From: Chrysaora quinquecirrha
Lineage: Eukaryota; Cnidaria; Scyphozoa; Semaeostomeae; Pelagiidae
NCBI GenBank assembly: GCA_014526335.1
Contig: JACTAT010000010.1
Location: forward strand, 2,647,943 to 2,711,942
Direction of reading: 5' to 3'
Length of the DNA stretch: 64,000 bases
Shown: positions 34,568 through 47,400 of the stretch, piece by piece
Layout: every line of letters starts with the position of its first letter
How positions within the stretch are numbered: position 1 is the stretch's first letter
The notes under the pieces: model-generated
Database searches by the model: none
What the model saw: the letters and a program-made list of their open reading frames with translations, nothing else
What the model was told of the DNA's origin: nothing
Program-made: the position numbers and the translations under genes

Positions 34568-37500
34568 GTAATTAAAATGTTTAAATTATAGTCTTAATTG
34601 AATTTCAATTTGTACAAGAAAGTATTGCTTCTTGATTTTTCAGGTAAGTTCTTTTGGTAGGTAGTGCCAGTGCCTTGGATTTCCCTTGGCCGCAATTTTG
34701 CAGAAATTTTTCAGCTTTTTCAGCTTGCCTCGCTTCTCAATTCCACTACAGAATACGAGGTTTATTTTACAGAAAATTGACAATAAAAACATAACATTGT
34801 ATTAGCAAAAGATAGTTTTAGGTTTTGTAATCAGTGTTTGATAAGCTGTGCAGCTAAGTCAACGCAAATGGCTCTATCTAATGATTGAATACTATGAACA
34901 CTTTGTTTCTAGTAAATTTCTTTTTGATATGAAAAGCAAAAAATCTCAAGATTAATGCACATACCGGCTTTTTATTTGACTAAAGTAGACACAGAATTAT
35001 TAAATTACAAAAAGGTATTTTACAAAAAGTCTACTTCAAAAGTCTGCATCATGAATTGATGGGGGGTAGGGGTACACAGGGGGCAGGGGGGTCCAGTGCC
35101 TCTACCAATTTTTGATGGAAGGTTTCATAATTAAACATTTATCCTTGAATTTAATAGGTATGCCATGATGATAATAGTAAATATGCCAACAAATTGAAAA
35201 ACCACACATGGTGTAGGAAAACAAGCATTTTGTGGGGGGGGGCTGAAACAATAAGAACAATATAAAAACATGTAAAAGGAAAAACAATAGACCTTTCCAA
35301 TTTTTGGGGGGCTGCAGCCCAGCTCCCAGCCCCATAGGCTGTTACGACTCTAAACATTCAAACCTTATCAATAAACACATTTAAAACATCATTCACATGT
35401 AATTACTATGTCCCAAACAAGTAGACCGAAATACAGATCGACCAAAAATCTGAAAATTTAAGGAATTTTCACCACTTCCCCAATTTAAAGTTTATATAAA
35501 AAAAGTATTATAGGACCACCACTAGATCACAGCATCTCAAACCCCACTAAACTAACCCCTTCAGTGATATGTTATTTTCTATTGTTAACTTATTTCAAAG
35601 GTTTATTTGTTTCAAGATTTTAAGATATAGAATATTAAACATTTCTTTATGAAGTGATGTCTATGCATTTTCTTAATACTTTCAAGATTAACATATCTTT
35701 CTTTGTAGGATAAGATACCATAACAACAATTGTTAACTTTAATAAAGCAGACGCTTGTGCCACCTGACAAACAAAACACACTCTTTTGAAAATGTTGTAA
35801 ACATGGTTATGAAGCATCCTATCAAAGAGCAGGCAGGACGCTTATACCCCCTTATGCACCCCTGCCCTGATCTCTCCATGTAGACATTATATATACTTTT
35901 ATTTGAAGATCTTTGGCTCCTGGGACTCTTTTAGGGACCTTGACTGGGTGGACATTCTATTGATGTTTTAAGAAAATGACAAAATATTATTATTCAAAAC
36001 AATACAAAGGAAGGGTACTGGGGACAAATGTTCTACTATCTAGTCTGTTAGATGAAGCCTTACTTAATTTTGCCTGCCTTTCTGGGTATACTTTTCATGA
36101 AATTGGTATTAAGTTAGGTATTCTTTCTGCAAAATATGTATCAGATGTAGTTTTCTGCATTATTAATACAAAGAGTATGTTTTGAAAAATCTAAGTGCCC
36201 TCTAGAGCTTAAGCCATGAGTATGCTATTCAAAGTGATTCTAAAATTCTTTTTTAGTTGCCAAACCTGGATCTGGACTGCATTTTATGGAAAATAGGTAA
36301 GCCAGAAACCTTTGTTTTATCTGTCGCTTCTTCATAAAGCAATAATTTCAGAATTAAAATCTACTAGTAAATCTATGGTAGCATTCTTTATTTCAATTTC
36401 TTCGTTAAGGGTGAAAGTAAATTTCAATTTTTGGTAAACTTCTAAAATGCACATATTTTTTATAAGAAACTCTTTATAAGAAACCCACACTCTCAAATCG
36501 CCAAAAATTTAAGAAACTCCAGTACTGGAAATTTTTAACATAGGAAACTTTTTACCTCAGACAGCGAAAAACTTTTGTTTATTTCCCATGTTTCTTCTGC
36601 AATAAAGCATTTCTGTGACAAGCGGACAAACAGGAAACCCATTTGCATTCAAATATGATTGATAAATGATTCTGGAACATCATTCAAATAGAATTGCCAG
36701 TATGGATGATCAAGAAACTCTTAAGAAACTTTCAGTGCTCAAAATCTGAAAATTTTAAGAAACTTACAGTACTGGATCAATTTTTTAGTTTCTTTTAGAA
36801 AAATATGTGTACTGTAATGAAGTTTAAATATTCTTTTAAAATCAGATAAAAACATCACAAGTTAACTTACTTGAATCTAACTTTAGAGAAAGATACATAT
36901 TTATAAATTGATCAAGATTATATATATCGATAAGGCTTATTATGTATTTAAAATTATAAAAACGATGGATAATAATGCTTAAAAGATGTGAAGAGAATTG
37001 AAACAAAGTAACAATAGGGATATCATATAATGGAGAAACATATCAAAAATATATTGACTACCCATGAATTTTCGAATTTCTAACATTTGATTAAAATAAA
37101 CAAAAACTGTTCTTATAAAATATAAAACGATAAATAATAATAAGAAGAATAGAATTAAATTCTAACAAAGGAACTTAAAAGATTTTCCCTGTGCTAAAAA
37201 TTAAAATTAAAATTTGTAAAAATAAATGCATGATTTTTATTTCAAAAACAGCTCACTCATAAACGATTCAGCTCTTCCTGAACTAATTCGAGTTAAAAGG
37301 TAAATTTTTGTCAAATTCTCATGACTTTTTTAAATCGTAACCTTGCCATTTGTAAACTATAGGTATAAATCAGATGGTAGATAAAAGGGATGATAAAACT
37401 TCAGTAAAACTTGAAAAATGTAACATTACAGTTTAGATAAACATGGCTATTGTGTTTACTCAACAGAATGATAAAATGTCAACATTATTTAACCTATATT

Positions 37501-40500
37501 AGCAATAAGCATCTTGTTTGCTCATTGGCGCTCCTTCAAGGCCAGTGCTGTTTTAAGTAGGGGGCAGTAATTCAAGTAAATACATTATAATGGGGGCTGT
37601 AGGGGTTTGGGGATCGACGGTTCGCGGATCAACTTTGTTTGAATCGGATCATTGAGCTTTTTAATTTTTAAGAACAAATTTGCCCACCTGGAACCATTTG
37701 CAGATGTTAAATTTTGACGATTGTGAGGAGCGGACTTTGGGTTTTCGCCAAAAAGGCTGCATAACATTGATCTTAGTTTCTTTGTAAGAGCACTCCCTTT
37801 CTTATAAGCCCCATTAAGAAACTCAGTAATCTAACAAGCCCGCCCTAGGCTTTGAGTTTTTATGCTTAATCCTTGCATGAAGAAATGCAATTTGTGGTAT
37901 ACACATTCAATTGTTACCTTCTTTTCGGATTGGACGTGAAGTTATCTCGGATCGACGGATCATGAAACAAAAAGTCGCGGATTTTCGAACCACTCTACAC
38001 CCCCCTCGTAAAATATAATCCTTATCACTCCTTGAGTTGAGATAATGCGTGACCTCTTCTCCATGTCGAGGATATTGGGGTTATGAACCCCTAATTAAGA
38101 ACACTCTTTAGTTACATTGTTGTATTCTTTTTATTCACAGGAGAAAAGCTTCCTGTCATCATTACAACGGAAAAGTTTGTAAAAGTCATTTAGATAGATC
38201 GCATTTCTATTTCTTCACAACGCAATCACCATCTGAATATGACAGGAAATTGGCTCAAGCTTATAAAATTGCTCAGGCCCATCTAAGTCCAGAGTGCAAA
38301 AGGTAAGAAAATCTGTTGTTTTTTTTTCGCTCAAGTATTTCGTTTCATCTCATACTGTATTACTCTAACTTTTTAATTTCTTACTGCATTCGTTAGAGTC
38401 GGCTGGAGTCTTCCTTTCAAACTATATTCCCCTGCTATCTTCATTTCTTACTCTATTCATTTGCAACTTCATTTCATTGGCTTCTTAATTTTATACGAAA
38501 TTAATTAGGCCCTGGGCAAACGATCAAACATTTGAGATTTGCTTTAAACAATGTTGGACCGTTTGGCCACGTCACAGAACATTGCTTGACAAGCAAGAAC
38601 AGCCAGCATTTGCTGCGCAATGTTTTCCAAATTGTTCGAAAATATTTTTTTGGTTGATGCCATCAAAAAATGTTTGACAAGTATTTTTCTGTGACATAGC
38701 CAAGCGATCAAACGTCAAATGACCAAAAATGTTTGATCGTTTGGCCAGGGCCTTTGTTTCTTTACTTTATATACTAATTTTCCTTTCTGTATTCATGTAT
38801 TAATTTTTGTCTTGATTAAATTTACACCGTACTTATAAGCATTTTCATTTCGTTAGCATTTTCATTTCACGCCGCCGTAATCATGTGTTGAAAATCATAC
38901 CATATTCATTATTGCCATCAATTCATACCATATTATTACATCATAGGTATGCTTTATTTGCGATGTGTGCCACATGGTATCCTCGCTGCGTGGACCAACA
39001 GCATCCAAAACCAAAGCGACTTTGCCGGAGATCATGTGAACAGTTGCAAGACGATTGGTGCCAAAGGAGTACGATTATGATGGTGATATGGCATACGTTA
39101 GGGATGTCTTGCCAACATGTGATGATCTGCCTGATAGCGAGGATGACCCTGATTGTGTTCGAATTGGTTAGTTCTTGTTTCTTTTTCATTGTAAAGATAC
39201 CTTACCCTATTACTAAAAATAAACTGCTCATAATTAATCAACGCTAGTGAAAAATATGCTTGATTACATTGGCCTTCATGAAACTCGAAATTCAAGTTAT
39301 CAAATTCAATTCAATTCAATTCAATTCAAATTTATTTGTAAATTACAAGTTTACAAGAAAAGTTAAGTATAAAAATACTTGTATTCTACGCGACCCAAGA
39401 GAAGCAGAGCTTATCTAAGCTTGGGCCGCTAAATTAAAGTTTAAAAGTAATAACAGCATCAATTTATATAAACTACAATAATCAATTACAATTTTCATAC
39501 AAGTCAGTTACATAGCAATTAAAGAAAACACATAAGAGTTACTAATTTAGACAAATCGGCTCAATTGTAAATTTCATATAAATTTTTTTTTTTTTACCAA
39601 GCAGGATCAGACAATGGTATTGTAATCTTTATGAAACTAAAAATTCAAATTACAAAAAAGAAATCACGAAAGATGTATATCTTTTAGAATTGTTATTATG
39701 CTGCTATGATAACGATTTTGTAAATAAATCGAAATATTAACTATACATCTTTTCGTGATTTCTTTTTTGTAATTTGAATTTTTAGTTTCATAAAGATTCA
39801 TATTTTCAGATTTTTTCGCTCTCTATGACTTAAATATGTCAGCTGGTAGAGTATTATATTGGCCTTATTAGGTATGGAAGCCGAATAAAACTTGGATTCA
39901 TTTGTCCCTTTTAAGAAGCATGTACGTCGGAGAGAGGGGTGACGATCAAGAATGTGAATAATACTGTAAATAAAGATAGCTGGTATTTCTATACTATAGC
40001 GTATTTCTTTTTTTGCCTGTTCGCAATTTATCAGCCCTTTAAAAGGAGGAGGCATTCATTCGGAAGGGGGGGGGCGTGTTTGACAGAAAGTGAAGTCTAT
40101 TCGAATTGATTTTTGGCCTGCATGAAAGACCAACAAATATAGACCCTCAGGGGCTGCAGATTAATTTTTCTGCTTCAGTCATTTTATCTCCTTAATAATT
40201 GTTATTCTTTGCTTTAGATGACATGACAGCAGAACTTCCGGATGAGTCGAAATCTGAAGAACTGTTATCATCTTCAGATCTAAAAACAACACCTTCATCA
40301 AAATTGGTTACAACCGAGGAAAAGGCAGGATCTGGTGACTCGGGATCAAATTCCTCACAGAGCACTGATGCAACTAAAAAGGATGACACAGTGAATGCTG
40401 ATGCAGATAATAATGCCGATAAGAAAAATAAAGCCCTCACATCAGATACGATATCCCCAACAGCAGTGTCAACACTGGCCACTTCTGTCGTAAAGAGAGC

Positions 40501-41369
40501 AGAGTCCGGTCAACTGAAGTCAACTCCTACTGTGTCATCAACGGTTTTGACACCGTCAAGAACTGGACTCGGTAAAGCAACGTTAAAGGGCATGCAGAAA
40601 ACTGGAGAACAGGTTAGTAATACCATTAAGAAACGTTCTTATGCTAGGATTTCTGTTTCAATCACAGTAAGACGGTGTGGGTAAGATAATTTGGCTATAA
40701 CTGACTAGCTAACCAAGTAACTAATTTATTTACTAGCTAATAAACTACCCTAACTACTAACTAAATGCCTGACTGACTGACTGACTGACTGACTGACTGA
40801 CTGACTGACTGACTGACTGACTGACTGACTGACTGACTGACTGACTGACTGACTGACTGACTGACTGACTGACTGACTGACTGACTGACTGACTGACTGA
40901 CTGACTGACTGACTGACTGACTGACTGACTGACTGACTGACTGACTGACTGACTGGCTGGCTGGCTGGCTGGCTGCTGGTTGACTGACTGACTGACTGAC
41001 TGACTGACTGACTGACTGACTGACTGACTGACTGACTGACTGACTGACTGACTGACTGACTGACTGACTGACTGACTGACTGACTGGCTGGCTGGCTGGC
41101 TGACTGACTGACTGACTGACTGACTGACTGACTGACTGACTGACTGACTGACTGACTGACTGACTGACTGACTGACTGACTGAATAACAAAGTAACTATC
41201 TAGCTAAGTAAGTAAGTAAGTAAGTAACTTAATATACCTATTTACTACCTAACTATCTAACTAACAAACAATCTGATTAGCCAACTAGCTATCTAATTAT
41301 CTAATTAACTAAATAAGTAACTAACTGACTAACTAAATAACTAACTTACTTACTAAATCACTAACTAAA

Positions 41370-41404
<35 letters not shown>

Positions 41405-44400
41405 ATAACTAACTAACTAAATAACCTACTGACTAACTAACTAGCTAGCTATCTTAACTTACTTATTTGCTAGGTACTTTTTTTAAAACATATTTATTCT
41501 AATAAGGTGCGGACACATTATAGATGAGTACATGGTAACTGACTAATAAAGAAATTAAATTCTCAGTGATAATTGTTTTGTAATAATTCATACCCGCATT
41601 ATAAGCTTTTTAATTCGTTCGTGAGAAAGCTAGTTTGAATTCAATTAATTTCTTTCCCTCAGCCTCCGACAACACGTGTGCCACTTGTTACTGTTAGCGC
41701 TGAGTCAGCAGGGGAAACAAATTTGGAAGAAGAAAGCGAAGAAGGTCAGTGACTGGTTAACGCATCTTTGTACTAGGCCACCATAACATAACTTGTTTGT
41801 ACTTTGTTGTATGGCACCTCTGGCGAAGCTTTTTGCGTAATTATCTAGATTATTAGGCCCGATAATACGTATGCATTACTTTGAAATAGATAACTAGAAT
41901 AGCCTATAAATATAGTGGATAGATCCATAAAAATTTAACTGAAGAAAATTCTCGGCATATTTTAGCCTTTTATTATAACTGAGAATCTCACGCTAGCGAT
42001 TCTATACGCACTACTGTGGTGGATGCGAACTACTGTGGTGGTATGTTTTGCGTACTGTAGTGGTGTTTTTTGCGTACTATGGTGGATAAGCACTACTGTG
42101 GTGGGCTATTATTCTTGATGTGGTGGGTTATAATTCTTGATGTGATGGGTTATTATGCTTGATGTGGTGGTGTTTTTTGCGTACTATGGTGGATAAGCAC
42201 TACTGTGGTGAGTTATAATTCTTGATGTGATGGGTTATTATGCTTGATGTGGTGGTGTTTTTGCGTACTTTGGTGGATAAGCACTTCTGTGGTGGGTTAT
42301 TATGCTTGATGTGGTGGATCTAAAGTGATATTTGCTCGATTTCTTCAGATAGTGACTGTAACCAGACAGATCTTACGAGGATCTTACGTACAAAGTAGCC
42401 TTGGTTCTGCCCAAAGACAGAAGAAGCAGCATGATGATGATGATCCATTTAATTGTGTCGTATTGATTTTTAGGTAACAAAAAGAAAGGTATTCAATCAA
42501 CAATAACTCCGACTGTCGCGAAGATACCTCCAAGTTCGTAGCTACTTTTTTATCGTCTGAATTATTTCCCTGAGTTTACCCCGCTTCTGTCTTATGTGGT
42601 AGGGTTGAAGATGTGCCACTTTTTCTTCACTGATTTCTGGAATTTTATCAGCCTTCTTTATAGACTGTTATCGAGCAGCTTCTCCATAGAACATCTTACA
42701 TCCTTTATACATCACAAAACTCAATTTCATCTCAGTACATTTGTGAAACGTACACTACGTCATCAGTCATTTTTACCGCTGCTCCCTGTCAGTTATATTT
42801 AAGAGCCTGTTTTATGAGAGTAAAAATCATACATTCTTTCAATATCACAAAGCTAAGACTTCCTCCGTAAATGGTATCAAAGAATCCTCTTTGACTCAGC
42901 ATTTCTGATCTGCACGAGTCTCTCTGATATGCCCATGTTTCCCTTCTCTGAACCCTACGTATCAGAGCCGAAACCGCTGGGCAGGAGAGAGTGGGAAAGC
43001 TGCTTGGAGGCAAATAATAATCGATTTGCTTCTGACAGCCAGGGTATCTACCCTACTACTATCTTTTGTGCTTGGTTCTTAGAGCCATCTTTGCAACCTA
43101 ATCCCTGTCAATCGTCCTTGGTAGCCTACTGACTTTGTTGGAGCCCCTTGTTCTATGTGGCCTTGCCTTGTTTTCTTTCTCTTTCATTTATACAAGAATC
43201 GTCATTTTAGTTTTTTATTTATTCTGATTTAATATTCTTTTTCTCGCAGAAACTGAGGCTGTTCCTATACAAGTCTCAGCAGGAGACAACAAAGTTATTA
43301 CTCTTCCGGAGAATAAAGTCAGTCTATATGCAAGCACATGGCCTAAACCACCAAAAGGTATTTTGCTTTTATAACAAAGTCGCAGAAAATTGATTTAGTT
43401 GAACTTTTCGCGACAAGCTTTGGTTTTCGCCAATAATGTCAATTTTTGCATTGGCGACGCAACAAAGTGCACTGCTTCGTGCGTTTTCCTGGAAATTCTG
43501 TAGGACCAGTTCCTCTTATCACGCAAGTTGATTGTCGCAGAGCTTCTATTGCAGCATTTTTGACGCAGCGTGTAGGCACCTCAGGATTTCTCAGAAAGGG
43601 ACATTTTCATTTGTGTCACGTCGCCAGAACAGGTGAAAAATCGCACGTGGCATATCCATTTGCATCATTAGGTAGAGATAGTCTTCCAAGACTTCCTCTT
43701 GCATAGGTAGAGTTAGTCTTCGAAGCTTTGCTTTCGCACTGTGCGGGATGGTTCAAGTGTAAGAAAAACATGGCGGTGTTTAAGACCCTGGCCAAACGAT
43801 CAAGCATTGTTTGTCAAACAGTTGGGATTTGCTTTTCCAGCAGTGTCTGTAAAGGCAACTGCAAGATAAGGCTTCAGCATTTCGAATTGAATTTTTCATT
43901 TCATTTCATTATTTAGTCGCCCACAAAGGGGTCTTTCTTCTACAGCAAAATATAAAGATAAAATAACAATTACATTGATTACTAGTACAGCTAGCTATGT
44001 ATAAAATTCTAACTTTATTGAAGAAAGAATGATTTCAAACAAATATAAAGCCTATTGTTTTTCTTATAGGTGTCAATTACAAATTTCAGTGGTATAAATT
44101 ATCTGCACCCAAAAAGAGCCATGGTTACATGGAAGGCAAAGATCAAAGTCGCCTTGACTTGACCAAGGTAAGGTATCAAACTGCCTCTTGGGTCTGCTAA
44201 ACGCTTGGTCTTTTGGATCGTCAGGATCTTTTAGAAAAATCCCAGAGTCCAGAAAAGTGTTCAACCTTGCTCCGGACAAAAATATCCCTAGCTGAAAACC
44301 TTCCTCACTTAACAATAAAACACAGGCGTGTTTTGGGTGTGGCAAAAGATTTTTCCTTTGTTCTAACTGACCTTCCTCCGGTCAGTGACCGTGTGACCAT

Positions 44401-47400
44401 AACTTTATCCTGACTCTGAAAAATCCTAAAGAATCGAACGACCGAGTTCAATTGTTTTAACCAAAATCATGTCTTCATGTTCTTCTGGATGTATATCTAT
44501 GCATTTGTTTCGTTTTGTTTAGCTCGATATCCCTGGTGTCTATCAGTTTAAAGTTGAAGTTCTAAATGAAAATGGGAACCAGAAGGGTGAAGGATTTGTC
44601 AACGTCACTGTCAAACCAGGTAAATTCAACAACTTTTACAGTCTCGACCCCAAAAAACCTAAAAATCGTATAAAGCATCCAATGCCCTAGGTGCAGTGTT
44701 TCACTGTCCTAGTGCTTGTACTATTAATTTCATGGGCTTTGACCGTGAGAAGTGAAAGGGTGTCAAAGTCCTTATATAATCATAAACTTTAAAGGCTCAT
44801 AAAATCAATAATGTAAGCACTTGGGCAGTTGAACGTTGTACCTAAATTTTAGCCGCTAAATACGAATAAGATATCCAATAATTTGGTAATATTTGTCGTA
44901 ATTTGGGGTTTCAAAAGGTAGCCAGTAATTTGGCTCACATAATTTATACATTCCCCATCACTAGGTGACAAAATTACAATTAGTAATATCTAAAGTGAAT
45001 TTTAGAATGCCAACCATAAAAATTTATTTCTACGATACATATTACCCTGTGGTCCGGGCAGAAACTCTGTTACAAAATCTGATTGGCTGAAAACGCTCGA
45101 ATGCAGCGTAATGACAGGGCATTATTATCCGGTAATGCCCGCTCATTACGTCAAACGTTCGAACTTTTTAAATTTATGGAAACTAAATTTAAATTTATGT
45201 CCGTTTATCTGTATGGTTTGGTATTTATTAAAAATATAGTATATATTAAGAAAAAAATTTATAGAACGCAGCACCGAATGGCTTCGTTCTAATAGCTTGA
45301 AACAAGGATTTCATTTTCAATAGGGGGTCATGACCATGCTCTGTCCATAGGGTAATTAACCATATAATAACTGTTTCCCTCGGGCAAAACCGAGAATATT
45401 AACCCTCACTTCGTGTAAATACTTTATGGTATTGCTCTTTTTGGTATTACCCTCGGAAACAGTTATTATAGGCTTAATAATACTTTATGATAGCATAATT
45501 TTAAATCAATTCCCTTCTTTTTATTTCATAGTACCAAGAGTAAATCACGCTCCCAGAGCTGTAATTCAACCAAAGGAAGTGACTGTGAAGTTACCAACAA
45601 ATGAAGCTGTTCTTGATGGCTCAAGTAGGCTATTTAGCTCTATAATAAGTGTGCAAATTAAAGGCCTCTGAATAAATAGAGTTTGGCAGATTTTACTTTG
45701 AATTAACATAAGGTACCGTAGCCTAATTGAAGGCTAGTTGAGATCCCGTTTACACATTAGGATGAATATCCAAGATACACACTTGAGGTCCCATTAAGGG
45801 GGTCAGAATATCACTTATCCCTAATACCCTAATAGGGCCTTACACTTTTTTTAAGAATATAGTTATATAGAATATTGAGGCTCAAAACTGCTGAAATTTA
45901 AGAATAAATTAAGAATAATAGCCAGGCTCAAATTTGACCAAATTTGATTTATAATTCATTTAGGCCATTTAGTGCTTCTCCACTACTAATCCGAAACAAA
46001 TATGGCTTCTGCATGTAATTAAGTAGGCACATTGTTAAACGTTATCTAAATTCTGAGCAATGGTTCAGTGAATAGAGCCTGCAGCTTTAGAATAATTTAA
46101 GAATATATTTAGGCTCAAAATTGAGAATTTCTAAGAATATTGAGGGTCATGAAAAGTCAAGGTATTCTGATATAAAAAACGTGTGTAGCTTTTTAGACTT
46201 TTCTTTGATATGGCTACAATAGTTTTGTTGAGATGAAGAAGCCTTCTTGCGGGTGAATAATGTCTTCCTCATAAGATAATGTAACTAATTAAACTTCCTA
46301 TCTTCCTTATAGCTTATTCCTTTTCGTTTATTTTCTTAGAGAGTACCGATGATGATAAAATAGTCAAATACAAATGGGAGGAGAAAAAGGGACCGATCAA
46401 CACCCATGGAACACTTGTCTCAACAGGGGCCACCACCCCTCTTCTCCAATTAAAGAATCTCGAAGCTGGAGAATACACGTTCAGGTAAAATGATCTTTTT
46501 GGTCTTCACTATTAAACGCCCATTCCACCTTGTTATCGTAGTAAGGCCTTGGCCATATGATCGAAAATTTTGGATTAGCTTGTCAAGCAATTTTTGGAAC
46601 ATTTGTCATTATGATGGTGTTCCAAGAGAGACAGAGAAGGAGAGAAGTTTTTATGACCCTTATGAAACCTGCGTTTTAAGAAGAGGCGTTCATCTGGTTT
46701 TTATTATCGTCCCCCCTATTTTGGTATTCGAGGAATAAGGGAGATACCCCGTTTGGAATGTGAAGCTAAGCTACACCAGCTTCGTATTTTCTCGATCGAG
46801 CGCCCTGGCTGCTTATTTGAATAGAGGATAGCTTGGTTTAACATTTTATAGATGCTCTAACATTCTAAGAGCTGAAAATGATGTCCTTTAACACCTCTTT
46901 GCATCAAAGCAGAGTCTATGACCAATATAAATGTGCAGTTCGATCATAAGGGGGCATGTTCGAGGTTGGGCGCAAACGGTAGTATGACTTTAATACTGCA
47001 ATTAGTTTTGTGTTAGGTAATAATTCATTATTTTTTAGGCTTACAGTGACAGATTCTGACGGTGAAGAAGATCATGATGATGTCACAGTGACGGTCCTGC
47101 CAGGTAAGCATACCCCCGTGTTTAATTATCATCAGCTTTCTGCAATATAAGAAATTCTGAAAGTCAGGGGATTTTCATATTCCTATTCATGGTTGTTAAA
47201 ATTGCGATAAACTGCAGAAACATTTTCTGGCATACTTAAAAGCTTTTTCGCCTGACACTCCTCACAGGGTATGAACGTCAGAAACAGACCGAAACAACGA
47301 ACTAAGGTGGAATTTATACCCAGATGCGGCTCGAAATGCACCAATCGGAAAGAGAAGCTGAATTGGCATTGTGTTTTAAACGCCAATCAGCTACTGTTGT

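Noticed and set aside
8485..39166. Programmed ribosomal frameshifting to explain the frame breaks
   Set aside because: The sites share no slippery heptamer or downstream structure, and one lies at a splice donor; missing bases explain them more simply.
40750..41190. Ser-Val-Ser-Gln repeat protein, minus strand
   Set aside because: Translation of the (GACT)n microsatellite; no start context or neighbours.
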